Source: Candidatus Gastranaerophilales bacterium (GTDB taxonomy: Bacteria; Cyanobacteriota; Vampirovibrionia; Gastranaerophilales; Gastranaerophilaceae). From it: a DNA stretch of 36,772 nucleotides. Both the position numbers and the translations under genes were made by a program. Shown piece after piece: positions 24,334-32,041 of the stretch (within the stretch, counting starts at the first letter, position 1; each line of letters starts with the position of its first letter). The DNA lies in assembly GCA_944326675.1 (NCBI GenBank), contig CALVET010000032.1, positions 1-36,772 of the forward strand, given 5' to 3'. The notes beneath the pieces are model-generated. The model was given only the letters and a program-made list of their open reading frames with translations. It had not been told where the DNA came from and did no database searches.

Positions 24334-26664
24334 ATGTTGAATTTATTAGCAAAGAAAAACAGACACGAAGCAAATTTTAAGTCTGATGAGCTTAGTTTAT
24401 TGCTTGCAAAAATGGCGCAAATATATAGAGTTAATGAAATTTGCGAAAACAGAAAAAAATATTTATCTGAAACTATTGAAAAATATGGTTATCTGCCGTA
24501 TCCTCAATTTAAAGTTTTGCAAGAGTTGACAAATGCTGAAACTATATTTTGCCTTATTGAAAAATTAAAAAAAGCAAAAACTTTTGTTGATGACAAGTTT
24601 GTTGATTTTTCAAATCCTTCTGTTTTATATAGAAGAAACATTAAAAATTCAAATTGGTTTAAAAAAGAAGGTCATAACATAAAACTCTTATCTTTAAGTG
24701 CACTAGGGGACGGCAATGCTTCAGATTACCCCGGTCATTTTATTGATTGGGTAAAATGCTTAATTACGTTGGATGACGGGAATGATGAATTGGGTATTTT
24801 ACCTGCAACATTATATTTAATACCGTTTTTTAAACGTGAGTTTGATTGTGCTTATTTACCTAAATCGTCTGAAGTATCAGATAATTTGCAAGATGATAAT
24901 TTGATGAAGTTTTTAGGACTTGACGCTGCAAATCAGGTTAAATTGTTTATTGAATTGGCGCAATTGTGTAATCATCCTGTGATTTATGATATTTTGCCCC
25001 AAACTGCAAGGTTTTCTAAGATTGTTTTAGCAAAACCCTATGTTGCAAGATGGATGGATGTTAATGAATTAATTCAAAGCATTTCAGGTTACTTTAATGC
25101 TTTGTGTGCTCAATTAATGCAAAAAAGAATATATAAAGATGAAGATGTACTAAATGTTCAAAAATTATATATTGAAAATTTAAAAGGAAATTATAAAAAA
25201 TATAATGCAGTAGAACAAAAAATTGTAGATGAAATTGAAAAAGATCTTAAAGAATATAAGATTTTAGTTTCATATAAAATGAGTTTTGCTCAAAAACAGG
25301 AAGAGCTTCAAAAAAGAGCGGAAGATGTAATTGCTAAAATCGCAAAAAAACATATTAAAACAGAATCAGACATTGAAAACCAAGATGAAATCGTAAACGA
25401 ATTAATCAAACAAGGTCTTTGGACAATGTCAGGCGGTGCTTGGTGTTCAGCAGGCGTTCCCGTTTTTGATAAAATGAGCAAAGGAGCTAAATATCCTATT
25501 TGTAAACACTACAACTACAAAGGTGAAGACGTTACTCATTTTGCAAATTTAGACTGTCAAACTCCATATTACTTCTATCATTTTGAATTAAATAAATATA
25601 ACAATGATGTTGTTGATTTTTATATAAATTATACTGAAAATCTTCAAAAGGAATTCAATTTTGACGGTTATAGAGTAGATCATATTGATCATATTGTAGA
25701 TGAAGTATCTCAAGATAAAAAAGGTCAGCCTTTCAGCTATAGAATTCCTGCTAAAGTTTTGGGAAAGGTTAATACTAACCTAAAAAAGAAAGTTCCTTAT
25801 TTTGCAACTTTAGCTGAATATATGCTTTGGGACGGATATTTTAAGGAATATCATAAGGATATGAAATTTGATTTACTTTGGGGTGATGATATTGTTGCTC
25901 AAAGCATTAAAACTCCTGAGCAAATTATTAACGACAATTTAAGATTGTCAACATATAACCAAAAGAATTCAAAAACAAATTCTTTATCTATTTTAAAAGG
26001 ATATAATAATCAAGACGGTGAATTTAGAGATATTAATCAATATCCGGGGCAATTAGGTGCTCAAGGGGCATTGTTTAAATGGTTTAAAATGAAATTTATC
26101 CCCGGCGGTAAATTTGCATCAAGACCTACATTGCTTGTTGACGGTGATGAAAGTTTTACAAAAGTCGGAATTGAAAGAGTTATTTCAAAAGAAACATCAA
26201 TGGTAAGAAATTATGATTGGAATTTCTTTGAAAAATTTAATGCAATTAATTATTTTGCCCAACATGATAAACTCTTAAATCAAGGTAGAGCAGTTTTGCA
26301 TAATCAGGAAAATAACGGTTTTGTATGCTGGGAAATTGTTCCGGACAACGAAAAACAGAAATTGAAAAAAGGCGAAAAGCAAGCAACATATTTGATTGTG
26401 GCTAATTATTTTTCACCTTCGGAAATTAAAGACGTTCAAGATAATTTAGGACATATTGAAAAGAAAAACGTTAGAGGAACGATTACAAAAAATAATACGG
26501 TTAAAATAAACGACGGTAAAAAGCTTGTGTCTTATTTTGATTTTGAATTGGATGAATTGAATAAATGTCTTTTTGTTGAAAAGCCGTTGGAAAACGACAT
26601 AACAAAAGAAATTACATTTAACGAGCTTCGTCCGGGGGAATTTAAAGTTTATAAAATGGTTTAA
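24334..26664 (+). CDS. Divergent GH13 alpha-amylase-family protein
   Basis: A 776-residue protein in which the GH13 conserved regions can be traced: LGILPATLYLIPFF (strand before region I), region I VIYDILPQTARFS (217-229, where the usual N-H is Q-T), region II DGYRVDHIDH (444-453, nucleophile Asp449), region III ATLAEYM (491-497, acid/base Glu495) and region IV NYFAQHDK (639-646, Asp645). About 200 residues lie between regions I and II (230-440), much more than a normal domain B and rich in helix. There is no signal peptide, so it is a cytoplasmic enzyme, probably on glycogen, starch-like or sucrose-type substrates. Specificity cannot be read from the sequence. A ~120-residue polar C-terminal domain follows. 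Confidence 0.75.
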   Translation: MLNLLAKKNRHEANFKSDELSLLLAKMAQIYRVNEICENRKKYLSETIEKYGYLPYPQFKVLQELTNAETIFCLIEKLKKAKTFVDDKFVDFSNPSVLYRRNIKNSNWFKKEGHNIKLLSLSALGDGNASDYPGHFIDWVKCLITLDDGNDELGILPATLYLIPFFKREFDCAYLPKSSEVSDNLQDDNLMKFLGLDAANQVKLFIELAQLCNHPVIYDILPQTARFSKIVLAKPYVARWMDVNELIQSISGYFNALCAQLMQKRIYKDEDVLNVQKLYIENLKGNYKKYNAVEQKIVDEIEKDLKEYKILVSYKMSFAQKQEELQKRAEDVIAKIAKKHIKTESDIENQDEIVNELIKQGLWTMSGGAWCSAGVPVFDKMSKGAKYPICKHYNYKGEDVTHFANLDCQTPYYFYHFELNKYNNDVVDFYINYTENLQKEFNFDGYRVDHIDHIVDEVSQDKKGQPFSYRIPAKVLGKVNTNLKKKVPYFATLAEYMLWDGYFKEYHKDMKFDLLWGDDIVAQSIKTPEQIINDNLRLSTYNQKNSKTNSLSILKGYNNQDGEFRDINQYPGQLGAQGALFKWFKMKFIPGGKFASRPTLLVDGDESFTKVGIERVISKETSMVRNYDWNFFEKFNAINYFAQHDKLLNQGRAVLHNQENNGFVCWEIVPDNEKQKLKKGEKQATYLIVANYFSPSEIKDVQDNLGHIEKKNVRGTITKNNTVKINDGKKLVSYFDFELDELNKCLFVEKPLENDITKEITFNELRPGEFKVYKMV

Positions 26665-26671
26665 AGTTTAG

Positions 26672-26712
26672 ATAAATTAAAGCCCTAAATTAATTTTAGG
26701 GCTTTAATTTAT
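26672..26712. terminator. Bidirectional intrinsic terminator after the GH13 gene
   Basis: An 18-bp perfect stem (26672-26689 with 26695-26712) around a 5-nt loop, with GGGCTTTAATTT on one side and AAATTAAAGCCC on the other. It serves both the GH13 gene and the convergent glycine-rich protein gene. Confidence 0.85.
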
Positions 26713-26724
26713 AATTTCTTATTT

Positions 26725-27540
26725 TTATAATTCATCAACTAATTTTGAATCTGATTCCATGTTGGATTTCAAGGTTTGTCGAACAATATCTGCTTGCGTA
26801 TCAAGCATTTTGCAAATTGTTTCTATATTTCTTACTTTATCTTCTAAAATTACGTCGGCATTATTTGTGATGTTGCCTGTAATATTTTGATAGGCTGATA
26901 ATGCAGCTGAGCCTGTTCCTTGCATTAAGTTACCTGCAACAATTGCCCCCAAGCCAAATTCACCGGCATAAGGTGCGATTGCTTGTAAAATACCGCCCCA
27001 TCCTGATACTAAACCTGCAATGGGTAGAAGTATATTTTGACCAAAACCAAAACCTGATGTTGCACCTGCGGCGTATGAAGCACTGTTTAGAGCTGCAATT
27101 CCTGCTGCTGATACGGCATATCCTGTTGCCATTCCGGCAGCACCCCCTGTGGGTGCACCCTCTGTTCCAAAGCCAAGAGAAATGCCTGCCGCTCCTGAAG
27201 GAAAGCCGGGGTAGCCTGATAAACCCGAAACACCAAACGAATTTGTCCCTGAATCGTAATAAGACTTTGAGGCATAATTAGGAGACCAATAGGAAGTCCC
27301 CGGTATATTCATCATGGATGAACCACCTAAAGTTGTCATAAATGTAGAGGGTGAAAAGAGATTAGCTAATTGCCATAAAAAACCACCGGCCGTTCCAAAG
27401 CCTGCGCCTGTGGCAGTTGACCCTGAAACGGTTAAATCTCTTAATCTGTCATAAGTTTCGTATAGCTCAGCTTTTGCAGCGGAACTCGCCCCGCCATATC
27501 TGTTTGCGATTGTTAATTCATGGTCATTTTTGTAAGACAT
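26725..27540 (-). CDS. Glycine/alanine-rich protein of unknown function
   Basis: A 271-residue protein with three zones. A polar, charged N-terminus (1-37) includes AKAELYETYDRLRDL, predicted helical. A long Gly/Ala/Ser-rich central zone (~38-215) has repeated G-x-G and G-G patterns and aromatic residues (e.g. GYPGFPSGAAG, GFGFGQNILLP). A C-terminal acidic coiled-coil-like helix (~225-271: VRNIETICKMLDTQADIVRQ) closes it. There is no signal peptide and no known family. The composition resembles glycine-zipper membrane inserters or secreted structural proteins. SD TTGAGG precedes the ATG. Confidence 0.6.
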   Translation of the reverse strand: MSYKNDHELTIANRYGGASSAAKAELYETYDRLRDLTVSGSTATGAGFGTAGGFLWQLANLFSPSTFMTTLGGSSMMNIPGTSYWSPNYASKSYYDSGTNSFGVSGLSGYPGFPSGAAGISLGFGTEGAPTGGAAGMATGYAVSAAGIAALNSASYAAGATSGFGFGQNILLPIAGLVSGWGGILQAIAPYAGEFGLGAIVAGNLMQGTGSAALSAYQNITGNITNNADVILEDKVRNIETICKMLDTQADIVRQTLKSNMESDSKLVDEL

Positions 27541-27637
27541 AATTACCTCAATATATAGTTTATTAAATAGTTGAGAGAAATTCTATAATATATTTTATTG
27601 ATTTTTTAATGTTTTAATTTAAAAAGTCAAGATAATT

Positions 27638-28234
27638 TTAACGAACTTTGTTTTCTTCGCCTTTAATTAGTCTTACAATGTTTTCTCTGTGCAACCAAAC
27701 AATATATATAGCTGCAATTAAGCAATATACAATATAGCCTATGGGATTTTTAAATAAATACATTAAAAGGGGTGATAAAATTAAAGCAATGATTGAACCC
27801 AATGAAACGTATTTTGATATATAGGTAATAACTCCCCAAATAGCGGCAATTGAAAGCCCGACAAGGGGATTAAGGGCTAAAATTGTACCGACTCCTGAAG
27901 CAACTGATTTTCCGCCTTTAAATTGTAAAAATATTGGTTTAGAATGACCAATGATAACAAATATAGCGCTAATTACGGCATAAATTCCATAAGTATCAAC
28001 AGTTAAAACTTTTGCTAAAACAACAGGTAAAGCACCTTTAAAAGCGTCAAGAAGCATTACAATAAAAAACCATTTTTTCCCCAAAACTCTTTTTACGTTT
28101 GTTGCGCCTGTTGAGCCGGAACCGATTGTTCTTATGTCTTGGTTTGTTTTTAGTTTTACAATTATATATCCTGTTGGAATAGAGCCGATTAAATATGCAA
28201 TAATTGCAAAAGCTAAAACATATAGATAATTCAT
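27638..28234 (-). CDS. plsY: Glycerol-3-phosphate acyltransferase PlsY
   Basis: A 198-residue membrane enzyme that transfers an acyl group from acyl-phosphate to glycerol-3-phosphate, the first step of phospholipid synthesis. Motifs: GSIPTGYI (residues 17-24), GSGSTGATNVKRVLGKK (37-53) and GHSKPIFLQFKGGKSVASGVGT (97-118), all in loops facing the cytosol-side active site, with five hydrophobic segments around them. Its ATG shares one base with the stop of der (TAATG), so translation is coupled. Confidence 0.95.
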   Translation of the reverse strand: MNYLYVLAFAIIAYLIGSIPTGYIIVKLKTNQDIRTIGSGSTGATNVKRVLGKKWFFIVMLLDAFKGALPVVLAKVLTVDTYGIYAVISAIFVIIGHSKPIFLQFKGGKSVASGVGTILALNPLVGLSIAAIWGVITYISKYVSLGSIIALILSPLLMYLFKNPIGYIVYCLIAAIYIVWLHRENIVRLIKGEENKVR

Positions 28235-29553
28235 TATTTATCTCCTTTTTGCCTATATGAAACCACTATAGGTGTACCTTTAAAGCCAAAATTTTCCCTT
28301 AATTTTTTTAATAAATATCTTTTATAGTGGTCTTGGATTAAATCTTTGTTGTTGATAAAAATAACAAATGTCGGAGGGTTGTTTTTAGCTTGTGTTGAAT
28401 AATATACTCTAAGAGTTTTGCCTTTAATGGATGAAGGCGGATTTAGGTTATATGCCTCATTTATAACTTTATTTAAAAGTCCTGTTGAAATTCTTTTTTC
28501 TCTTTGTTCTTGAACTTCAATTGCGGTTTTAAAGATGTTATCCAGTCTTTGACCTGTTTTAGCGCTAATATAGATTTTTTGGGCGTAATTTAAGAAAGGT
28601 GCTTCTTTTTCAATTTCTTCTTCAAATTTATGGGTTTGTACATTTTTAATTAAATCCCATTTGTTGAAAGCTAAAATTAAGCCGCAGCCTGCTTCTTCGC
28701 AAATACTTGCGATTTTTTTATCTTGATCGGATAAACCTTCAGCGCTATCAATAACCAAAAGCGCAACATCACATTCTCTTATTGCTCTTATAGCTCTATC
28801 TACCGCAAACATTTCAACGCCGTAGTCTACTTTTGATTTTTTCCTTATGCCTGCCGTATCAACAAGTCTGAATACTTTATCTTCAAAAATTATTTCTTCA
28901 TCTATTGAATCTCTTGTTGTACCTGAAACGTTGCTTACAATTGCTCTTTGTTTTTTTAAAAGATTGTTCAAAATTGAGCTTTTGCCCGCGTTTGGTTTTC
29001 CTACTATAGCAATTTTTATTGCATTGTCATCTTCTCTTTTTTCTGTTTCTTCATTTTTTATATCTTTTGTTACGATATCCAATAAATCACCCACTCCGCC
29101 GTCACCATGGAGAGCAGATAAAAGATGCATATCATTAAAGCCTAGTGCCCAAAATTCGTTTGCTAAATCTTTTTGAGCTTTTGAATCAACTTTATTTACA
29201 ACCAATAAAACTTCTTTTTTTGTTTGTCTTAATTTGTTTGCAATATCATAATCATAAGGATTTAAGCCTGTTTTTGCGTCAACGATAAACAATATTAAAT
29301 CCGCTTCTTCAATCGCAAGGTCAACTTGAGCGTTAATATTTTTAACAAATTCATCTTCGTTGCCTTCAACAATACCGCCTGTATCAATTAAAACAAAATT
29401 TTTATCCTGCCAAGAGGCGTTAATATAAATTCTATCTCTTGTGATATTAGGTTTATCATCAACAATAGAGAGTCTTTTTCCTGCAATTCTGTTAACAAGA
29501 GTTGATTTTCCGACGTTGGGACGTCCTATTACAGCTATAATTTTTTCTTTCAT
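28234..29553 (-). CDS. der: Ribosome biogenesis GTPase Der (EngA)
   Basis: A 439-residue double GTPase that assists assembly of the 50S subunit. First G domain: GRPNVGKST (residues 9-17), DTGGIVEG and NKVDSK. Second: GKPNAGKSS, DTAGIR and NKWDL. A KH-like domain follows (PPTFVIFINNKDLIQDHYKRYL and further). The open frame extends 62 codons upstream with no family match; the start at 29553 gives the expected MKEKIIAVIGRPN. There is no SD; a TATAAT lies 6 nt upstream. Confidence 0.95.
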   Translation of the reverse strand: MKEKIIAVIGRPNVGKSTLVNRIAGKRLSIVDDKPNITRDRIYINASWQDKNFVLIDTGGIVEGNEDEFVKNINAQVDLAIEEADLILFIVDAKTGLNPYDYDIANKLRQTKKEVLLVVNKVDSKAQKDLANEFWALGFNDMHLLSALHGDGGVGDLLDIVTKDIKNEETEKREDDNAIKIAIVGKPNAGKSSILNNLLKKQRAIVSNVSGTTRDSIDEEIIFEDKVFRLVDTAGIRKKSKVDYGVEMFAVDRAIRAIRECDVALLVIDSAEGLSDQDKKIASICEEAGCGLILAFNKWDLIKNVQTHKFEEEIEKEAPFLNYAQKIYISAKTGQRLDNIFKTAIEVQEQREKRISTGLLNKVINEAYNLNPPSSIKGKTLRVYYSTQAKNNPPTFVIFINNKDLIQDHYKRYLLKKLRENFGFKGTPIVVSYRQKGDK

Positions 29554-29559
29554 AGAAAA

Positions 29560-29588
29560 ATTATAATATAAAAAGGAATATTTTGTAA
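29560..29588 (-). promoter_or_regulatory. Leaderless promoter of der
   Basis: Minus strand: TTACAA (29588-29583), a 17-nt spacer that ends in TTTTTATAT, then perfect TATAAT (29565-29560). The ATG follows after 6 nt. Confidence 0.5.
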
Positions 29589-29608
29589 TTTTATGGCAAT
29601 TTTTTATG

Positions 29609-29637
29609 TTGAGGGGGTTTATAGTTTGTGGTATAAT
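29609..29637 (+). promoter_or_regulatory. Promoter of the 60-residue protein gene
   Basis: TTGAGG (29609-29614), a 17-nt spacer ending TGG, and a perfect TATAAT (29632-29637), making an extended -10 (TGGTATAAT). This is the strongest promoter-like sequence in the window. It predicts a short leader with the SD AAAGGGAGG at 29657-29665. Confidence 0.75.
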
Positions 29638-29670
29638 GTATGTGTAGTGTGTGCTTAAAGGGAGGTAACT

Positions 29671-29853
29671 ATGATACAACCTATTAAAGCAATCGCAAAT
29701 AGGACCATGATGTCTAATCCTATTGCTCTTAATCCTCAAATGGCATACAAAAATAATACAAATTTTGCATTCCGTGGGGAAAAATTAAACATTAACTGCA
29801 ATGATTCTCGTTCTTTATCAAGAAACGGACAAAAATTGGATATTATGGCATAA
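29671..29853 (+). CDS. 60-residue protein with FRG motif, single-gene unit
   Basis: A small protein with no hydrophobic segment, rich in Asn, Ala and Ile. It has a strong promoter, a near-perfect SD (AAAGGGAGG, 5 nt before the ATG) and its own terminator 17 nt after the stop, all of which support real and high expression. The segment NFAFRGEKL (31-39) resembles the EFKG motif (residues 49-52) near the start of the ankyrin-like protein at 131-1861, in each case ending a short N-terminal part. Function unknown. It could be a secreted or surface-targeted peptide or a stand-alone motif donor. Confidence 0.75.
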   Translation: MIQPIKAIANRTMMSNPIALNPQMAYKNNTNFAFRGEKLNINCNDSRSLSRNGQKLDIMA

Positions 29854-29869
29854 TTTGCGTAATTATACT

Positions 29870-29900
29870 AAAAGCGAGAGTTTAACTCTCGCTTTTTTTG
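29870..29900. terminator. Intrinsic terminator after the 60-residue protein gene
   Basis: An 11-bp stem (AAAAGCGAGAG at 29870-29880 with its complement at 29886-29896), a 5-nt loop TTTAA, then a T-run. The A-run in front also allows use by the convergent NTF2-like gene. Confidence 0.85.
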
Positions 29901-29906
29901 TTTAAA

Positions 29907-30371
29907 TTATTTTGCATTTAAGAAAGTTTGAACATTTGTTGTCATGCTTTCTTCTTTAATTTTCCAACCTGAATTTGTTTTTGTGAAAATAAAGTAACAA
30001 TCAAGCCCCGTTTTATCATTTCTTGGAATTCTTTTTGCGCTAACTTTATAGTCTTTATTTATTTTTTCAACTTTTTTGTTTGTATAAGTGTTTTTATACT
30101 TTACTGTTTTTGCTAGTGCAGCATGTTGTTTTAATTCTTTTACGTATCTGTCAAAAGGTATAACAACAATTTTTTGTCCACCTTGTTTTCTGTTTACTAC
30201 ACGAACAATTTTGGCATTATTAATATAATAATTTGCCAAATTTTCAGAATATGAATTCGCGTCATTTACGTATTTGTCAAAAGTATTTAAAACTTCTGTT
30301 TTATTATCATTTGCAAATGCAATTGTTGCACCCATTATCATCATAGATAAAATCAAAAATAACTTTTTCAT
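29907..30371 (-). CDS. Secreted NTF2-like protein
   Basis: A 154-residue protein with a clear signal peptide (residues 1-20, core LFLILSMMIMGATIAFA, probable cleavage after FAN). The mature part has the alternating helix-strand plan of NTF2/SnoaL-like cone folds: TFDKYVNDANSYSENLANYY as the opening helix, KIVRVV, VIPFDRYVKEL, a lysine-rich edge, and a final CYFIFTKTNSGWKIKEESMTT strand pair. No catalytic pair is obvious. Likely periplasmic; ligand unknown. SD GGGGAA precedes the ATG. Confidence 0.6.
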   Translation of the reverse strand: MKKLFLILSMMIMGATIAFANDNKTEVLNTFDKYVNDANSYSENLANYYINNAKIVRVVNRKQGGQKIVVIPFDRYVKELKQHAALAKTVKYKNTYTNKKVEKINKDYKVSAKRIPRNDKTGLDCYFIFTKTNSGWKIKEESMTTNVQTFLNAK

Positions 30372-30399
30372 TTTAATTCCCCATCTATATTACAGGGTT

Positions 30400-30408
30400 A
30401 TTATATCA
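30400..30408 (-). promoter_or_regulatory. Extended -10 promoter of the NTF2-like gene
   Basis: On the minus strand TGATATAAT, a perfect TATAAT with an upstream TG. The ATG at 30371 follows an SD GGGGAA. No clear -35. Confidence 0.55.
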
Positions 30409-30450
30409 TAGAAATTTTATTTTTTTATTAAATTAAAGTTTAATGCATTT

Positions 30451-30466
30451 TTTCCCGAGCGGTAAA
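30451..30466. promoter_or_regulatory. Operator O1 of the hipBA-type module
   Basis: TTTCCCGAGCGGTAAA, an imperfect copy of the palindrome at 30501. It lies exactly 50 bp before O2. Confidence 0.6.
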
Positions 30467-30500
30467 ATTTTGGATTTATTTAGTTAGTATTGAGTTATTT

Positions 30501-30516
30501 TTTACCGCTCGGTAAA
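30501..30516. promoter_or_regulatory. Operator O2 of the hipBA-type module
   Basis: TTTACCGCTCGGTAAA, a palindrome with half-sites TTTACCG/CGGTAAA and a 2-nt centre. It sits between a possible -35 (TTGAGT, 30490-30495) and -10 (TAAAAA, 30513-30518; 17-nt spacer). A second possible promoter is TTGCTT-17-TAAATT at 30522-30550, just downstream. Confidence 0.7.
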
Positions 30517-30550
30517 AATACTTGCTTTTTTCTAAAAAATAAGGTAAATT

Positions 30551-30566
30551 TTTACCGATAGGTAAA
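30551..30566. promoter_or_regulatory. Operator O3 of the hipBA-type module
   Basis: TTTACCGATAGGTAAA, half-sites TTTACC/GGTAAA with a 4-nt centre. It lies 50 bp after O2 and covers the only SD-like bases (AGG) in front of the hipB ATG at 30570. Confidence 0.65.
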
Positions 30567-30569
30567 AAA

Positions 30570-30809
30570 ATGATAGTAGATGATACAAAAAAAATAGGAA
30601 TAATAATTAAAGAAGCTCGAAAAAGTCAAAAATTAACACAGGCTGATTTGGCTCTTGCGGCTAATGTTGGAATAAGGTTTCTTGTTGATATAGAAAACGG
30701 TAAAACTACAGCACAAATTGGCAAAGTAATTGATGTTTGCCTTGCTTTGGGGCTTAAAATTGATATTCAATCTTCTTTTAAGATATCTAGCGAGGTAAAT
30801 TTTGAGTAA
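30570..30809 (+). CDS. hipB: HipB-like antitoxin/transcriptional repressor
   Basis: A 79-residue XRE-type helix-turn-helix protein (KLTQADLALAANVGIRFLVDIENGK) with the HipB-typical TAQIGKVIDVCLALGLKIDI after it. HipB binds its own operators and holds HipA inactive. Three matching palindromes lie just upstream. The gene overlaps the toxin gene by 8 nt. Confidence 0.88.
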   Translation: MIVDDTKKIGIIIKEARKSQKLTQADLALAANVGIRFLVDIENGKTTAQIGKVIDVCLALGLKIDIQSSFKISSEVNFE

Positions 30810-32040
30810 TTCTTTAGACGTTTTTTTAAATGATAAATTAATAGGCAAATTATATAAAGATAATAATGGCGGAATAACTTTTCAGTATTGCAAAAATGCA
30901 AATAGAATTTTATCTTTAAGTTTGCCTGTTCAAAATGAACCTTTTGAGAATAAGGATTGCAGAGGTTTTTTTAACGGGCTTTTGCCTGAAAGTGGACACA
31001 CTAGAATTGCAATAGGAAAACAATATGGAATAAACCCGAAGAATGATTTTTCAATTTTAAAAGCTATAGGTTATGACTGCGCGGGTGCTGTTTCTTTTTT
31101 TGATAGTGATGATTATGGATTATCCGAAAAATATTTAAAAGACAGTTATGAATTAGACTATAAAATTTTATCTGATGATGAATTAGAAAGATATATTAAT
31201 GAATTACCCAAAAAACCTTTATATACTTCTTATAAGGATTTAAGATTGTCATTGGCGGGAGCGCAAGATAAAACATCGGTTATCGCTGTTGACGGCAAAA
31301 TTGCAATACCAAAAAATAATACTCCTACAACTCATATTCTAAAACCGATAATATTGGGATTGGATGAAACTGTTGAAAATGAATATATTTGTATAAAATC
31401 AGCGCAAAAATTAGGGATAAAAGTTCCCAATGTTGAGATTGGTCATGTAAATAATTTAAAATATTTTTTAATTGAAAGATATGATAGAGAAATTATTGAT
31501 AATAAAATAAAAAGAATTCACCAAGAAGATTTTTGCCAAGCTTCAAACATAATAAGCACTTATAAATATCAAGCGGAGGGCGGGGTTGATTTTAGCAGAT
31601 GTTTTGAAATTTTAAGAAAAACAACTTTTCCGGCTAAAGCTATAAATCAATTTTTAGAATTAATGGTCTTTAATTATTTAATTGGAAATAATGATGCCCA
31701 TGGCAAGAATTTTTCAATATTGCATTATGATAACGAAAATATTATCTTGGCGCCCGCTTATGATATTTTATGTTCTCAAGTTTATCCTGAAATGACTAAA
31801 AAAATGGCGATGAAAATAGGCGGATACTATGAACATGATAAAATTTTATTAAGATATTTTGAAAGATTGGCAGAAGAAAATAATATCAATTTTACATTTT
31901 TAAAAAAGATTATAAAAAATCAGTGTGAAAAGCTTCCGGATGTCGTGAGTGAAGTTATAAATGAAATTTCGAATAATATCGGGAAAAATATTTTAGCTGT
32001 GGTTGAAAAAAATTCTAAAAGATTATTAAGAGGATTTTAG
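30802..32040 (+). CDS. hipA: HipA-like serine/threonine kinase toxin
   Basis: A 412-residue HipA-family kinase. In E. coli HipA phosphorylates glutamyl-tRNA synthetase, halting translation and producing persistence. Motifs: an N-terminal FFNGLLPES segment, a flexible loop with LSLAGAQDKTSV (the autophosphorylated Ser region), THILKP (ATP lysine), FLIERYDR, NYLIGNNDAHGKNFS (catalytic Asp/Asn) and APAYDIL (Mg-binding Asp). The start is TTG at 30802, behind SD GAGG at 30792-30795, which should keep toxin output below that of the antitoxin. It ends 1 nt before the convergent prfB stop. Confidence 0.9.
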   Translation: MSNSLDVFLNDKLIGKLYKDNNGGITFQYCKNANRILSLSLPVQNEPFENKDCRGFFNGLLPESGHTRIAIGKQYGINPKNDFSILKAIGYDCAGAVSFFDSDDYGLSEKYLKDSYELDYKILSDDELERYINELPKKPLYTSYKDLRLSLAGAQDKTSVIAVDGKIAIPKNNTPTTHILKPIILGLDETVENEYICIKSAQKLGIKVPNVEIGHVNNLKYFLIERYDREIIDNKIKRIHQEDFCQASNIISTYKYQAEGGVDFSRCFEILRKTTFPAKAINQFLELMVFNYLIGNNDAHGKNFSILHYDNENIILAPAYDILCSQVYPEMTKKMAMKIGGYYEHDKILLRYFERLAEENNINFTFLKKIIKNQCEKLPDVVSEVINEISNNIGKNILAVVEKNSKRLLRGF

Positions 32041-32041
32041 C

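Noticed and set aside
29560..29670. Possible small RNA in the der/60-residue intergenic region
   Set aside because: The 117-bp gap is fully accounted for by two divergent promoters and an SD. No separate hairpin or terminator is seen.
29554..29739. 62-codon N-terminal extension of Der
   Set aside because: No family match, and it runs across the promoter and start of the opposite 60-residue gene. The 439-residue form has the standard length.
30451..30566. CRISPR-like short repeats
   Set aside because: Only three imperfect palindromes of 16 bp at a toxin-antitoxin promoter, with no spacers of uniform type and no cas genes.
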